Part shown: positions 1 through 11,792 of the stretch, one piece after another
Layout: each line of letters starts with the position of its first letter
Numbering within the stretch: position 1 is the stretch's first letter
Source: Whalleya microplaca
Taxonomy: Eukaryota > Ascomycota > Sordariomycetes > Xylariales > Xylariaceae
Direction: 5' to 3'
Assembly (NCBI GenBank): GCA_022497155.1
Contig: MU385711.1
Location: forward strand, 1,450,673 to 1,514,672
Length of the DNA: 64,000 bases
Notes under the pieces: generated by a model
Database searches by the model: none
What the model was told of the DNA's origin: nothing
The model's input: only the letters and a program-made list of their open reading frames with translations
Position numbers and translations under genes: made by a program

Positions 1-428
1 TTGGGCAACCTTATCACCGCCGTGGCCATCGAAGACGCCGAAAAAGGATAATCGCGAAGGATGAATCTTCTTGTCTTCGTCGCTCTGGGGCGTCAAGAGG
101 TCGAGAATAGAGCAGTGGGCATCCTCCATGCTGATACGCCATCCCTGCATGGCCGACACGCCGTACAGGAGCCGGTCATCTTCGGCCTTGTCGGAAATCT
201 GGAAGAGGATGCCAGGTCAGCAGCGATATCTACCATGTGCTGGGTGATGTGCAAAAGTGATATGTTGTCTAGTGAGGTCATTGTGGCCCCGCGCAGCAGG
301 ATAGGCAGGCTGGTCGTGTGGGACACTCGCCAGAAAGCCCGAAAGCCCGCGCAATTGAGAAAAGAAGACAAAAAGAGAGGAGGACACCATACCTTGTCCA
401 CGACGGGCTCGGAGAGGGTTTGACCCAT
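1..428 (-). CDS. PP2C-type serine/threonine phosphatase, N-terminal part (cut by left window edge)
   Basis: Two exons are visible: 393-428 (12 codons, [12 protein letters not shown]) and 1-198, joined across an intron at 199-392 with a GTATGG donor and a TTCCAG acceptor. The join gives [13 protein letters not shown], followed by [16 protein letters not shown] and [12 protein letters not shown]. These are the first conserved motifs of metal-dependent PP2C phosphatases: the RxxMED motif and DGHGG, whose Asp binds the catalytic Mn/Mg ions. The MGQTLSEP start, with a myristoylation-like Gly2, is typical of fungal Ptc2/Ptc3-like enzymes, which in yeast dephosphorylate Hog1, Cdc28 and checkpoint kinases. 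Most of the catalytic domain lies outside the window. The class is certain; the exact orthologue (Ptc2/Ptc3 against other PP2Cs) is inferred. Confidence 0.9.
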
Positions 429-3019
429 GGCGAAAAGAGGTTAATATATCGCAGCGCGTGGGATTCCGTGAAGTCGGGGGATATTGTGTATGCGTAGGGA
501 CGTGTGTAGGGACGTGTACGCGGAGGAGGGGCAAGGTCGAGATTGGATCGCCAATGGTCAAAATTTTCAGCCGCCGTGGTGAAAAAAAAATATGCACGAG
601 AAAGGATGTGTGTACGGAGGTACCAGTAAATAGTGTGGGAATAGAAAAAAGAGCAGCCGGCCTCGCGCAAAAAAAAAGGAATCCAAATCAGATGGGTGGT
701 GTGCAGTAGTGGTCAGTTGAAGTAGAGCATGTCAATGAGTAGAAAAAAAAGGTGGGCAAGGTTAGGTTGGGTACAGCAGATAGGCAGGCAGTAGGTGGGC
801 AGGTAGGCAGTTACCTGTGCATAGAGGTAGAGGTAGGATAGGCGAGGCGAAGGCGAGACTGGCGGCGGGCGGCGGGGTTACGCTGCTATCGTTGGTGGGA
901 GGAGGAGGAGGAAATCAATGGGCAGCTGATGGAATGACTCTATTACTTAGGATTTGGATTCTGGTACATGTATGGACGACGTATGGATGGCTAGCCCAAT
1001 GGAAGCAAGCATGCCCAGGTGGGATGCAAGCATCAATTTCGATTTTGTATGGATGTATATATATACTATGTATAGGTAGATATGTATGTATCTATTGATG
1101 TGTGAATGTAGCGTACAATACCTATATGTGCAGATGGGAGGTACTTCTCAGACACGTAGGGTATATAAGTGCATTCATTCACTCAGGTGTCTGTCGCCTG
1201 CTTAACACGCTGAGACGATGATGTACAGGGGGGCGACATTGGTACTTGTCACTCTAGGTTCATTTGAGGGCAGAATCTACCACAGCTCTACTACCTAAGC
1301 GTAGATCAAACCATAAATATTGCTGTAAAAATCCATACATGCGCACATGACAATATCAACACCATTGGGTAATTTCTGTTCATCATCGTGAAAGAGAACC
1401 GAGATAGGAAAGAAAGAATCAAAGTTGGGCATAATGACGTTTGGGCAGCTGCCTCCATGTATGTAATAATCTGAATGTATGTCAATAGGTATGCAAATGC
1501 CTACCTAAGGTACCTGCGCACATGTTTTCCTTTTTGTCTACATACATACATACATGCCTAAGAGGTGGTCATTGGGTTTTACATTGACTTCAATACCGGT
1601 TTCATCATTCGTTATTGCCCACTACATACATTCACTTGACTCCGATGAATGCAATCAGTCATCGGGGTAACAAGAACAGTCGAGCCTTCCATTCTTTCAT
1701 ATGTGCTGTACCCTGGGTAGGTTACCTTAGGTACGGATTAGATAGTGTCGCGTGGGCTCTGAAACATAATTATTGGAACTGGGGTAAAAGGCTCAGAAAT
1801 GACAGTTGCCAGCTGGTGGTCCGTGAGCAATTGTCAGTGCTCTTTTCCCCCCAGTCTCGCATCGGACGAGTCCAGATGTCCCTGTCATCCTGTCAACTAA
1901 TAACATTTCAATGTTCTGTTTCCAACCTTATCTGTCCTCGAGTGAAGAAAATGACCGTTTCATTTTTTGTTGGCTTTCACCACTTCGGTCACACAGGTTG
2001 TCATGTATGATTTGGCGTTGAGAAACAATCGTCCATTTAATTCTGAGCCCTTCCATTCTGTGGAAGGGTCGAGCCCATGTGATCCGCCAAACGGTATACC
2101 TCATACAGCTAACACCATTCTGCAAGTGACGAGCTTGCTGACGAAGTAAGGTACTTCGCCCTATCAAGTACCTCGTTGATATGGGAGTGCAACAAATCGC
2201 AATCATTAGTCCAGCAGATCTTGCCGCACATCGCCAAGTGTCGAGCCACACATTGAAAGAGATATGTATGAAGCTGCTGCATCTTTCCTCACAAACTCTC
2301 AACACAATACACGGGATTCCTTAATTCATGTCTTAGGCACCCCACTACACTGCGTACGGCGCAGAGGGGATCGTTGTCGAGACCCAAGGACCCTGGAAAT
2401 GAACTCAAACATTCCTGGGCGGTGAGCCAAGCTGAACTCCAACCTCGGTCTGTTCCGGGACTGCCGAGCCATGTCTACTAGGTAGTAGCCGGTTCCGTTG
2501 GGGATAGAATTCACTACTTCCGTCGACTACCTACCTACTTCGGGTCCTATAATTAGAACCATCATCTCATATTTCCCTCGATTTGTGCTGGTTATATTTT
2601 TATAGTATAACCTATAAAGGGTATGTGACGTCAGAACACTGAAGGCCTCTTCAAAGCATAAGCTGGTGTATGAAAACCACACTATAAAGCATTCTCGAGT
2701 CTCTATTCCAAGTCCCAGGTAACAATCTCGAAGTGAAAGTTTCTCTATCTCTACATACATTGGCTACAAGAACGTAGCTTTATGCAAGTCAGAGATCAGC
2801 CCAGGACTTCAGGTCTCAAAACGATGCCTAACACATGAAATCCCTAAGCTCCAATCATCTCAAGGGACTGCAAAATTTCCGCGGATGGTTACAACACAGG
2901 TGCCAGTGCTTGCAGTCACCAGCAACATCTTTGTGATATTTGTAAAGTGCAGACTAATAAGATTAGATATAGTATTCTCTATTCTCTTGCCGTGGCTAAC
3001 CGACAGAGCGCGTCAGATG
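429..3019. other. Intergenic: PP2C upstream region and 3' flank of the Axl2-like gene
   Basis: About 2.6 kb with no gene I can support. The part nearest the PP2C start (430-1100) should hold its promoter and leader. It carries A-runs, a G-rich stretch of short GGCAGG/GGTAGG-type repeats around 770-830, and GTATG-type simple sequence around 1030-1090. The rest is moderately AT-rich with short inverted motifs of the TACCTAAGGTAC kind near 1502 and 1720. The ORFs of 60-131 codons on both strands have no recognisable motifs and look like chance. Confidence 0.5.
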
Positions 3020-6000
3020 TCAGATATATGCCATCGAAAAACTCTCTTCACTTTGTTCATCGTCATCCCAGCCGTCGACTGTCTCTGGCGGCCGAACATC
3101 CTCCCACACATCCTCATCGTCATCCTCATTACCCCGGATACTTCGCAGGCTTTTCATACTCTTCACACTCTTCACACTCCTTGCCGTTTTATAGCTTCTT
3201 TTAGAAGCCCCACTCCTTGTACCTATACCTTGTGCTGCTCCCCCTGAGCCAGAGTACGATTCATTAAGGCGGTCCGCCAACGGGGCTCTACTAGCTCGGG
3301 TGGGCGTCTCCGGAAAGCCTTTGACCGCCGGCTCAGGCCACTCGTTATTCGGAGACGGTGTCTGGATACTAGCATCTGTAGTGGTTGCAGTTCCTATTGT
3401 GCTGGCGAACGTGTTGGGCTGTGGCCATTGATCTGGCGACATGAGCTCCTGGCTTGTATGGTGCACTTTCCAATTATCCTCCTCTTGCTCGTCTACCAAC
3501 GGACCTTGAGATGGAAGAAAGGCTTTGCCAGCTTCGGGTGTTGGCTTGATGAGGTCTTTATAGGCAATGCCTAGGGAATTCCTTGCGATACGATCCCACG
3601 ATGAGTCGCTGTCTCGAGAAACTGCGGTGAAGTCCTGCAGAGCAGGCGGCGGTTTCGGCGTCTCATCCTCGGTAGAGCTAGGCGATGAATTACCCTCCAG
3701 CCCAAAGTTGCGTGGCGATTTAGTGACCGACCGACCACCGAAAAGCGCCGTTGAATCGTCCATCCTGCGACTCATTTGTCGCGCGTCGCCAGGTCTACTA
3801 GGAATATGTATGATCGTCGGTTTTGCGATCACGTTGGTGCTCGTCGTGGCCTCTTCCTCTCCTGTTCCTGATATCCCAGAAGTCAGGATGCTGGTGCGTG
3901 TTGTTAGGCTTGTGGTATTGCTGAGGGTGCTACTTCGGTTCTGTCGTCCAGACGATCGACTGCCGCTGCCTCTCTTCCAGGCCCTGGAGAGCCTCTGGCC
4001 GACCCCTCGTATGCCCAGGCCCGACTCTTGCCGCAACCCTGATGTCGGCCTTCTGACATAGCCCACGGCTGGCGGGACATCATCATCAGAGCTGTAGTCG
4101 TATCTTCTGCCAGCCGTGTAGGCAATTTCTGGCGTAGCCTGTATACTAAAAGGCGTTGAGATCATCGGGACCTCCAAGGTGCTCGGAAACGCCCCATCCC
4201 GAGATCTTCGGCCAATGGCATCAGCGCTAGTTACGGCAATATGCACCTCCCCTGTTCCGAGGCTCGTGTCCGATAACAAGCTCACTTCGCTTCCCGGAGA
4301 TCGACCACCGGCCTGTCCCGCAAGCCAGGAGCTCCTCGCTTCTGCAATTGTGCTGGTGTCAGGCGACTTCTTCGCCCCAGAATGTATCGTTATAGCATGA
4401 GGGAGTAGACTATCTCTCACGCTAGAATCCGACGCCGTCTGCGGAGCATGTAGGTTAGATGAGGCGGGTGAGTGACTGTTATGCACTACGGCACCGGAGG
4501 GCGACAGCCGCCCAATGTCCGCCATCTTCTTCATGTCGTGTATGGAATTGCCTGCTACGCTCTCCGAATCGTTCACGCGGAAGGTCCCTGGTATAGGGGC
4601 GGACACCTCTACAATGGGGATTCTGTTGGCTCGTTGACGACGCCTCCGAAGGTAAAAAAAGAGAATAATGAGCGCGATGACGAATAGTAAAATTGGTAAT
4701 AAGATGAGCCATAGAAGATTCCTGTCCGAGTCGGAATCTTGTGGCATGGTACCTTCTGTCGAGGTAGGTTGGGGTGGAGATGTTGAAGAGGTAGGTGATG
4801 GAGAGATATTTATGTTCATGTTTTTTACTTCGGTCTTTTTCGAACTCCTCGAAGTGGCATTGAAAGCTACGCGGACCAGGTTTGCGAATGTTTCCGGGAC
4901 AGTTCCAGACAGAGTCATCAACGAATCGTCGAAGTGCGCCCATTCCGCATCTGGCTGCGTTTCTATCGTGACCTTGTCGTCTGTGGGGTTGAAGAGATAT
5001 CTCTTCAGATCAAACATTAAATCGCTCCCTGCTGTCGCGTTAAGATTGGGTAGGTCAGAGACAAATATTGGTGTATCGAACTCGATCGACACGGTCAAGT
5101 TAAGGCTATCTGTATACTTGTCGACCACGGCTATAGTGACATTGGTGGTCTCAGCGACCGAATCGGGAGTACCACTTAGTTTCCAAGTCGTGGAATCAAA
5201 AGAAAGCCACGAAGGTAGATCAAGCGCGTCTATACTCGCGAGATCGTCCGCTTGCAGGGGCCTCTTGTCGAACTTCAATACCTGCGGCAGATCCGCATAC
5301 TCGAAGGGCTTTTCCTGCGTCGCATTGAGCTCGATCACCGCCGTGTCGGCCGTCAGCTCGTGGTTCCCGACCACGACCGAGAAGGGGATCGAGACGGAGG
5401 CGAACCCGATAACGTCGGACGCCACGAGCTGGAACGCGAAGGTCTGCGGCGGCTGCACCAGCGACTCGAACGGCGGTGTCTCGCCCGAGAACGTCAGATT
5501 GCCGCTGTCGAACCGGATCCATGAAGGCAGCGGCGCGTTGTCGCCGGACACCGCGTAGTAGTTCAGCCCCGCGTCCTCGTCCGCGTGGAATGTGTCCTTC
5601 GCGAAACTAAAGGAGAACGGCTTCGAGGGGTGTAGATGGAGCGAGGAGGGTGGTGCATAAACCCCTCCAAAGCTTTCTATTTGTTGTGAAAGGGGTACCG
5701 CGACTGTCGGCTCGTGATTCCTGGAGACCACGAGCGTCACGTTGGCCGCCGTGGACCCCGTCTCGTCTTCCGCGACCAGCGCGATTGGGATCCCTACCAC
5801 TTTACCGGGCGGCACATCGTCGTCGCTCGGCGTCCCGAATAGACGCCGCGACGGGCTGTCTATGGATAACCAGTCCGGCGCGTCATCGAGCCGGTATGTC
5901 ATGGACAAAGGAGAAGAGAAGGTTAAAGGCGCGAATGTGAACGAGAAAGGCTGTGAGATGCGGGCTACAGGCGGCAGCTGCGAGTTGAGAGGAAAGTAGT

Positions 6001-6085
6001 CGAGGGGATTTGCATTCGTGAGAGTGACTATTAGTCCCGTTGCTGCGCTGACTGCGAGGCCGCGACGTCCTACCCCCATCATCAT
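3020..6085 (-). CDS. AXL2: Axl2/Bud10-like cadherin-domain type I membrane protein
   Basis: Single uninterrupted reading frame of 1021 codons. After a hydrophobic N-terminus ending near ATGLIVTLTNA come about four extracellular repeats of roughly 100 residues (about 27-430) with dystroglycan-type cadherin (CADG) features: PxxxxIxQPFSF starts, ...PSWLxFDSxxxxLSGTP ends, and repeated SGT/FGTP turns. A Ser/Thr/Pro-rich stalk leads to one membrane segment at about 457-479, followed by RRRRQ as stop-transfer. The cytoplasmic tail of about 540 residues is Ser-rich with acidic and basic patches and probably disordered. This architecture matches yeast Axl2/Bud10, which marks axial bud sites and interacts with septins and Bud4; in filamentous fungi homologues act in septation and conidiation. 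The cadherin/TM layout is seen directly; the polarity role is transferred from the family. Start chosen at the first ATG of MMMGVG, directly before the signal-like segment. Confidence 0.85.
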   Translation of the reverse strand: MMMGVGRRGLAVSAATGLIVTLTNANPLDYFPLNSQLPPVARISQPFSFTFAPLTFSSPLSMTYRLDDAPDWLSIDSPSRRLFGTPSDDDVPPGKVVGIPIALVAEDETGSTAANVTLVVSRNHEPTVAVPLSQQIESFGGVYAPPSSLHLHPSKPFSFSFAKDTFHADEDAGLNYYAVSGDNAPLPSWIRFDSGNLTFSGETPPFESLVQPPQTFAFQLVASDVIGFASVSIPFSVVVGNHELTADTAVIELNATQEKPFEYADLPQVLKFDKRPLQADDLASIDALDLPSWLSFDSTTWKLSGTPDSVAETTNVTIAVVDKYTDSLNLTVSIEFDTPIFVSDLPNLNATAGSDLMFDLKRYLFNPTDDKVTIETQPDAEWAHFDDSLMTLSGTVPETFANLVRVAFNATSRSSKKTEVKNMNINISPSPTSSTSPPQPTSTEGTMPQDSDSDRNLLWLILLPILLFVIALIILFFYLRRRRQRANRIPIVEVSAPIPGTFRVNDSESVAGNSIHDMKKMADIGRLSPSGAVVHNSHSPASSNLHAPQTASDSSVRDSLLPHAITIHSGAKKSPDTSTIAEARSSWLAGQAGGRSPGSEVSLLSDTSLGTGEVHIAVTSADAIGRRSRDGAFPSTLEVPMISTPFSIQATPEIAYTAGRRYDYSSDDDVPPAVGYVRRPTSGLRQESGLGIRGVGQRLSRAWKRGSGSRSSGRQNRSSTLSNTTSLTTRTSILTSGISGTGEEEATTSTNVIAKPTIIHIPSRPGDARQMSRRMDDSTALFGGRSVTKSPRNFGLEGNSSPSSTEDETPKPPPALQDFTAVSRDSDSSWDRIARNSLGIAYKDLIKPTPEAGKAFLPSQGPLVDEQEEDNWKVHHTSQELMSPDQWPQPNTFASTIGTATTTDASIQTPSPNNEWPEPAVKGFPETPTRASRAPLADRLNESYSGSGGAAQGIGTRSGASKRSYKTARSVKSVKSMKSLRSIRGNEDDDEDVWEDVRPPETVDGWDDDEQSEESFSMAYI

Positions 6086-6915
6086 GTCCGCGTCCTCCTC
6101 TCACTAACATGAGAGGAGCGTATCGAATCGAATAATGCCTCTTGTTGGGCTTTGCATACGCATCGCATTGAGGGCGTATCGCGAGAAAGCAAATAGACAA
6201 ACGTACAGAGAAACGAACGAACGAACGAATGAATGAACGACAAGAAAGTGAGCGAGTGAGCGCGCGGTCTTCCTGCCACCGACACGATGCCTGGAATCGC
6301 ATGTTCTTCAGCAGCGACATCGCGTCGCTGGTCTTCCCTTGCTTGCTGCTTGCCACGCTTCACACTGCTTTGAAAGGCTGCTACTACAGAAAGCCGAGGC
6401 GGGCGGGCTCGTGGATTTCGATAGTGGGGAGGGGTCTCACCGCGTCTGGTCGCGTCGTCGGAATTCCAATGTCTTAGCCACGCGCCGGTATCGATCGTCT
6501 AACGGCTGGTAGCTGATCGCATTCCATTACATAGCTGGCGCGAGAGCGCTCCAGCCCGAAAAAACAGGCGGGGAGTGAGCCATACGTCCCATTGAAAGGG
6601 ATGACGTGAGAAATTTGATGCATTTTAATTACAGAGTTTAGTCGCTACCCCTTGGCCTTCGGGACGAGATGGTATGGCTCTTCGATGCTCAATCTCCAGA
6701 TGAATTGAGCGAGGGAAAAGTGGTATGCCGAACAGTTATATTGGCATATTGAGAGTCGAGCGAGCTCTAGCAATCTCACTGCTCGACCTCTTCAGCATAG
6801 AGCTATTGTTCAAGCCATGGTCCCCATTACCTAAGCCTACAGATCAGTACATGCCTACGTAGTGCTTTCGCGGCGCCATTATTCTCAGCTCTGTCTACAT
6901 TCCTCGTGATGAAAC
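6086..6915. other. Intergenic: Axl2-like gene promoter and leader side
   Basis: 830 bp upstream of the Axl2-like gene and downstream of the broken acyltransferase. It contains a run of short CGAA-type repeats around 6211-6240. No gene and no clear terminator or operator is visible. Confidence 0.4.
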
Positions 6916-8504
6916 TCACCCTTGCTGCGCCTGTAATTCCGGGCTGCCAAGTTGTTCTACCAGTGTCGTGCGTTCCAGAATGCTCTCCAGACGCCGCATA
7001 TCCTCCTTTCCTAAAGCAACGGCGAATTCCCAGTTCGCATCGCCTTCTATCCCGCCCTTGCGAGGCAGGATCACGACTTCGCCCTCGGAGCTGATCCATG
7101 GCTTCCGAACCCAGCGCGGTGTTCCGTCTTCTCCTATACCCGGGATGCCGAACTTCAGATCCGCTCCAAACATGGCCTGGAAACTCGCTCGGACTCCAGT
7201 GGTAGGCAAGTTCAGCTCCCGTGATATGACTTCCCTCGCTTCCTGGGGGTTCTCAGGAAGCGCGAGTGTGGATGGCCCTTGACGTGCGTATGTTGCATGA
7301 ACTGCATTAGCGGCGCGATGAATCGCAAGAGCCGCTTTGGCTAGGCTTCCTGTATACAATCCGGGCATCGTGGCGTTCCCGCTTATCATGGATGACACCA
7401 CGGGCGATATCCCGAGTAACTCGCCAACGGTGCTTCGCACCACTGCAAGGACTGACAAGTTTCCAACAGGCGATTCAGAGAAGGTATGCTCTAGCTCAGA
7501 GCGAGTGTCCACGGTCATCGCAAACTTGGTAATAGTGCCTAGCGCAAGACGTCACTGTCTTGCTCCTAGCACCGCGGTCCAGATCACGGCAGACAGACAG
7601 TCAATGGCGGAGACTTGCTCTGTATACTGTCCAAACCGGATGTGCCTCTGCATGACCTGCTGCAACGCCCGGGTCTTCTCTTCGTAGGGACTGTGAAGAC
7701 TCGGTTCGGGATCTGATCCGAGTTCACAGGCGGCGGTATTCTGGTAAAGGGGTCGCACTCAGCATACCGTGCCTTCTGATCAACACTATCCAGTTGGAGT
7801 CGGATCGTGGGGTCCGGGGCTATATCGCCGCGATCGATCTCGCCGCGTGTGGCTGCGGCAAAGGGCCGCAGGAGTAGGAAGATGGGAGTATCATCGACCC
7901 GCACGTCTGGGAACTTGAATTCTAGAAACAGCCCGCCGTTCCTGACGAATGTCACACGGGGTGCGTATGTCGGTATCCAATCACCGTCGCGTCGGGGCTT
8001 ATTACGCTGGCCTCCTGACTCTTCGAGGGAGGCCCCAAGTACTCCCCTGGAGCAAAGTCGCTCGAATGATGTTGTGTCAAAAGCGGTCTCGTATACAGAC
8101 ACTTCGAAGTTTCTTGTGAGTATATCAGGTGATTCTTTGGCCTTAGGTGGGAGCAGGGCGCTATTCGCATGTTGAGCATCCTCATTCAACACCAGGTCAT
8201 CGGTCAGCATGGGGAATTGGCGCAGAAACATGTTAAGATTCTCCTTTATGCGATCAACAGCGTGTTTGATACTCGCGTCGAAAGTATCTGAAAAGTTAAA
8301 GATAAGTACGAGAGAGCCATATTGGTGATTTGCTGTCCTAGTATCAATATTTAACACCCTCGACAAACCAAAATTATAGTCCTTACTTGAGAGTTTAAAT
8401 CTATTATCATTGTAACAAATCTCCTTGTTATTCAGTATCAAATCTTCATCCTTATTTGATACAGCTTCCGCACTCCTCACGCGAGATCTGGTAAACGAAT
8501 TCAT
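6916..8504 (-). pseudogene. BAHD-type O-acyltransferase, disrupted (frameshift plus in-frame stop)
   Basis: Three frames must be joined to read one protein. The first part (from an ATG at 8504 to about 7690) contains LFLEFKF...TPIFLLLRPFAAATRGE, which matches the region just after the HxxxD motif of fungal trichothecene 3-O-acetyltransferase-like (transferase family) enzymes. At about 7690 the frame shifts by one base. The next frame continues with YEEKTRALQ and SAIDCLSAVIWTAVLGAR, a classic conserved block of the family. It hits TGA at 7552-7554, and the same frame goes on as LALGTITKFAMTVDTRSELE to a stop at 6916. The C-terminal part keeps a degenerate DFGxG-like DLKFGIPGIG and a RKPW block. 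The catalytic His of HxxxD seems replaced (PDVRVDD). The N-terminal part is unusually AT-rich (8270-8480). Family membership is well supported; substrate unknown. A small intron could hide the shift, but it could not remove the stop without losing conserved residues. Confidence 0.7.
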
Positions 8505-9212
8505 CGAAATAGTGATACTTGAGGCGTCAGCCACCACACCAACAACTAAATGCAAACATCAGGACCTCGAGGTAAAGCATATTGGTTAAAGAGGCAGGTG
8601 AGAAGCATCATGGTCTTCTACCCCCTTATGCTCTCACATCCTTAACCCCCAAAATTTTATCACTGACGCTATCATGGGATAGCCACAGAAGTGGCTTTTG
8701 CAGCATCTTCGATGAGCGGATATAAGTGCCCTTCCTTGGACCCCCTTGCATCCCTAGTCACTAGGAAAGTGAGACACCTGTCTACACCGGGCAGCCCATA
8801 ACGCTGCTGACCGCTGTGTTCTTAACCTTTTAAGCCTTTTGCACGGACAACATGTGCAGCAGACCTCTTCGCAAGCTCTAACCACTGGAGCTTTCAAGAG
8901 TGGATCATCGTGGTTCAGCGTGGCAATTGATGTAAGTAATGTTTGTCAGGTGAAGTTGCCTTTTTCAAGAGACAAACACTGCTTAAGGGACTATCTCTGG
9001 CTATCAGGGCAGGATTTGGGCTGATTGGGTTATACGGTACAACGGAGTTCGTGAGAGCATAATAAGCGGGTGCCGGCCTTCTAGATCCGGATAGACTCAT
9101 CTGAAGGCAGCGTGCTTATGACGATTAGAGAAAAACGGGTAAGAGGACCACATTACCTGGGTGACGCACTTCTGCAATTCACTCATAAGAATTGACATTG
9201 TGGTGACCAAAA
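8505..9212. other. Intergenic between acyltransferase pseudogene and EFM6-like gene
   Basis: About 700 bp between two divergently oriented genes, so it should hold both upstream regions. I see no coding motif, tRNA or clear promoter element in it. Confidence 0.35.
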
Positions 9213-10148
9213 ATGTTGTCGACCAAAGACAAAAGACCCGTGATCACTTCGGTAGAGATGCTGCCTGATCAGTCTCCCTCGCCGGAGCTCTCGCCCTTGG
9301 CAATCGGCGAGGACTTCTCACCTCTCCCGGCCTACAAGGCCGCCGGAACCACCAACACGGATTTCTCAGGTCTCCTGTCTAAGCCTCTGCGATTGCACGA
9401 AGATCTGAGCTCAGGCTGCGGTGGACAGTTATGGCCGGCGGGAATGGTGCTCGCCAAACACATGCTCCGGTACACGCGAGATAAACTGCGCGAGTCTCGA
9501 ATGTAGGTGTCACATCCTCCACAATTATGTTCTACCGTCTCTATCGATTACTTTACTGACATGAGCTATTTTTCTGTTAGCCTGGAACTCGGAGCCGGAG
9601 GCGGACTGGTGGGCTTGGCAGTAGCCAGTGGATGCTCGATTGCGAATCCCCTCTACATCACGGACCAAGTGGAGATGCACTCTTTGATGGAGCACAACAT
9701 CGGCTTGAATGATCTCGGTGCCAAGGTCAAGGCTGCAGTGCTGAATTGGTCAGTATCATGTCCTCTTCTTTTTCCCCTCACGGCATCCTGCATAGCAGAC
9801 AGCGATCTCCGCGCATACTTGCAGCACTTCATGCTGATATTTTATATGAAAACTAGGGGTGAGCCACTCACGCAAGACGTCGTGGCCCTCAAGCCTGATG
9901 TCATCCTCGCGGCTGATTGCGTCTACTTCGAGCCCGCCTTTCCTCTACTGTTGACCACGCTGTCAGATCTTCTGGAGCTGTGTCCCTCCGCTACGATCTT
10001 CTTCTGTTTCATGAAGAGGAGACGTGCCGACATGCAGTTCCTCAAGACCGCGAAAAGGATGTTCAATGTGTCTGAAGTCGCGGATGACGACAGACCGGTC
10101 TTCAGCAGGGAAGGGTTGTTTCTCTACACTTTTACTAGAAGGACATAG
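9213..10148 (+). CDS. EFM6: EFM6-type protein-lysine methyltransferase (METTL21 family)
   Basis: Three exons: 9213-9502, 9581-9748 and 9857-10148, giving 249 aa. Intron 1 has donor GTAGGT, branch CTGAC and acceptor TTAG; intron 2 has donor GTCAGT and acceptor CTAG. The joins restore RILELGAGGGLVG and VLNWGEPL. Residues about 98-108 (LELGAGGGLVG) form the SAM-binding motif I of class I methyltransferases. The upstream GCGGQLWPAG block and the downstream AADCVYFE motif (D-x-x-Y form of the METTL21 catalytic region) are typical of this family. Yeast Efm6 methylates a lysine of translation elongation factor eEF1A in the cytoplasm. GGQLWPAGMVLA is the feature that favours EFM6 over other METTL21-type enzymes. 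The family is seen directly; the eEF1A substrate is inferred from the orthologue. Confidence 0.85.
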
Positions 10149-11792
10149 ACTTCCGGTGCAATGTTAGATGGGACCATAGAATTCATTGCTCTGCTGCTTT
10201 ACGGGCAAGATGGGGTTCAGGCGTTGGTGGGACCGGCGAAAGAGAAAGTAGAAAGCTAGAGTACAATAGATCGTACGGTCTGCGCATCATTGCATACGAT
10301 CATAATAGACATAGATGACTCGTTAATCTCTACGGAGTTGAGCCGTTTATCATTGTTTGTTTCTTTGTTCACAACTTGGTGGTTTGGATTTGTGACAACT
10401 CGTCTAAATGCCTTGTTCATATGTCTCTTGGGACATAGTAGAGACCACTAGTGACATACACTTATGCCCTCGCCGTACTATTCACATGGAAAAATATTGC
10501 TACGAGGTTAAAATTCCTATACATGTCTTACCTCTCATGTTTAACTTTAACCATATTTTACCCTTGAGAACGTTGCATATATCGTGTCCGTCTCTATCTC
10601 ATCATCAAGGGTACCAAAGAGCTCATGATAATAAGGACCTTGGTACCTTTGAACAGTATCTAGAGAACCTCTTAGTGTATATCATTCTAGAATGCAGTAA
10701 GGCGAATTATTGGCTTATATATCCGCAGTACCTACTGCTTGAGGAAACACCAATGCATTCTACTCTAGGCAAAGTTACCGAGCGAAACCCCATGCTTAAT
10801 GAACCTTGTATGTTACTAAGCCAAAAAATCAAGGCAACAGCATATCTGGATTCCAAGTTAATTGAAGCTTCATAGTAAGGCCTAGAGGCTGTACCGCTAG
10901 CTCTTGTCACATGTGGAGTACTAGCTGTCTCAGCCTTAAATTAATCAGAGTGAAATACGAGGTCAACCACCATAGATACAAGATTGAATCAACCAAATTA
11001 TTCTGCAGTCACAGTGAAAACATATATACTTGCCCTATTAATTCCAGTAGTTAAAGAAACGAAAGCCTCTATCAATGGATCTTAAGGGATACTTGAGTCT
11101 CACTTTTATTAGTGTGGTGTCTAAGCCACTACTGCCTCTAGCTAACATCTCAGGTTGCGTCTAGCTTTTAATCCTTCAAGCGTCTTTTTCTGACTCAAGC
11201 CATCCTGAATCACAAGAAATAGGGGGAACGATAGAGGGCGAACGCGTTATCAATTACTTTGCGGCATAAATATTAGCGCCCTTATTCTTGTGCTACTTGC
11301 AGAATACAGGGCACGAGCACTACCTAGGTAGGGTGAATTGTAGGTGGTATTACAACATGCGAGGGTAAGCCTCGTTGATTACTCTTATTACTCCGTGCTA
11401 GAGGTCTATTCAACTCAGAGTTCGTACGACGGTAGTATGATCATGACACATGGCCTCACTAAGTGACAGAAAAGTTGACATTGAAGGATAAACTGGCTAG
11501 GCAGAAGGCGACAACGATGTAGATATATAGTCTACGGACTACAACTTAGTGCTGGTGGTTGAAACCACGAGCTCTTAGCAACCCTGAATCGGTCCGGCTC
11601 GGATCAAGCACTACGAGCAACGCGATACACAGAAAATTCTCACTACAAATAGATAGAAAGAACCAGTGGCTCACGAGAAGATGTTGGATGGCCATAGGAT
11701 AAATCCCACGACTTAAACCAACATAGCTCAATCCCTGCCGTCGATCGTTGCCAAGCTCGAGCCGAACACTATAGAAGAGACACGTTCCCCGT
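10149..11792. other. Intergenic, AT-rich
   Basis: 1.6 kb downstream of the EFM6-like gene. A 155-codon open frame at 10408-10875 (plus) is AT-rich, lacks any motif and has no neighbouring exon that extends it, so it is probably chance or decayed sequence. A perfect TACCTAGGTA palindrome lies at 11321-11330. Confidence 0.35.

Noticed and set aside
4668..5558. 296-codon plus-strand open frame
   Set aside because: Lies fully antisense to the Axl2-like gene, whose minus-strand domains are clear; no motif of its own.
10408..10875. 155-codon plus-strand frame
   Set aside because: AT-rich, no motif, no splice partner; judged chance.
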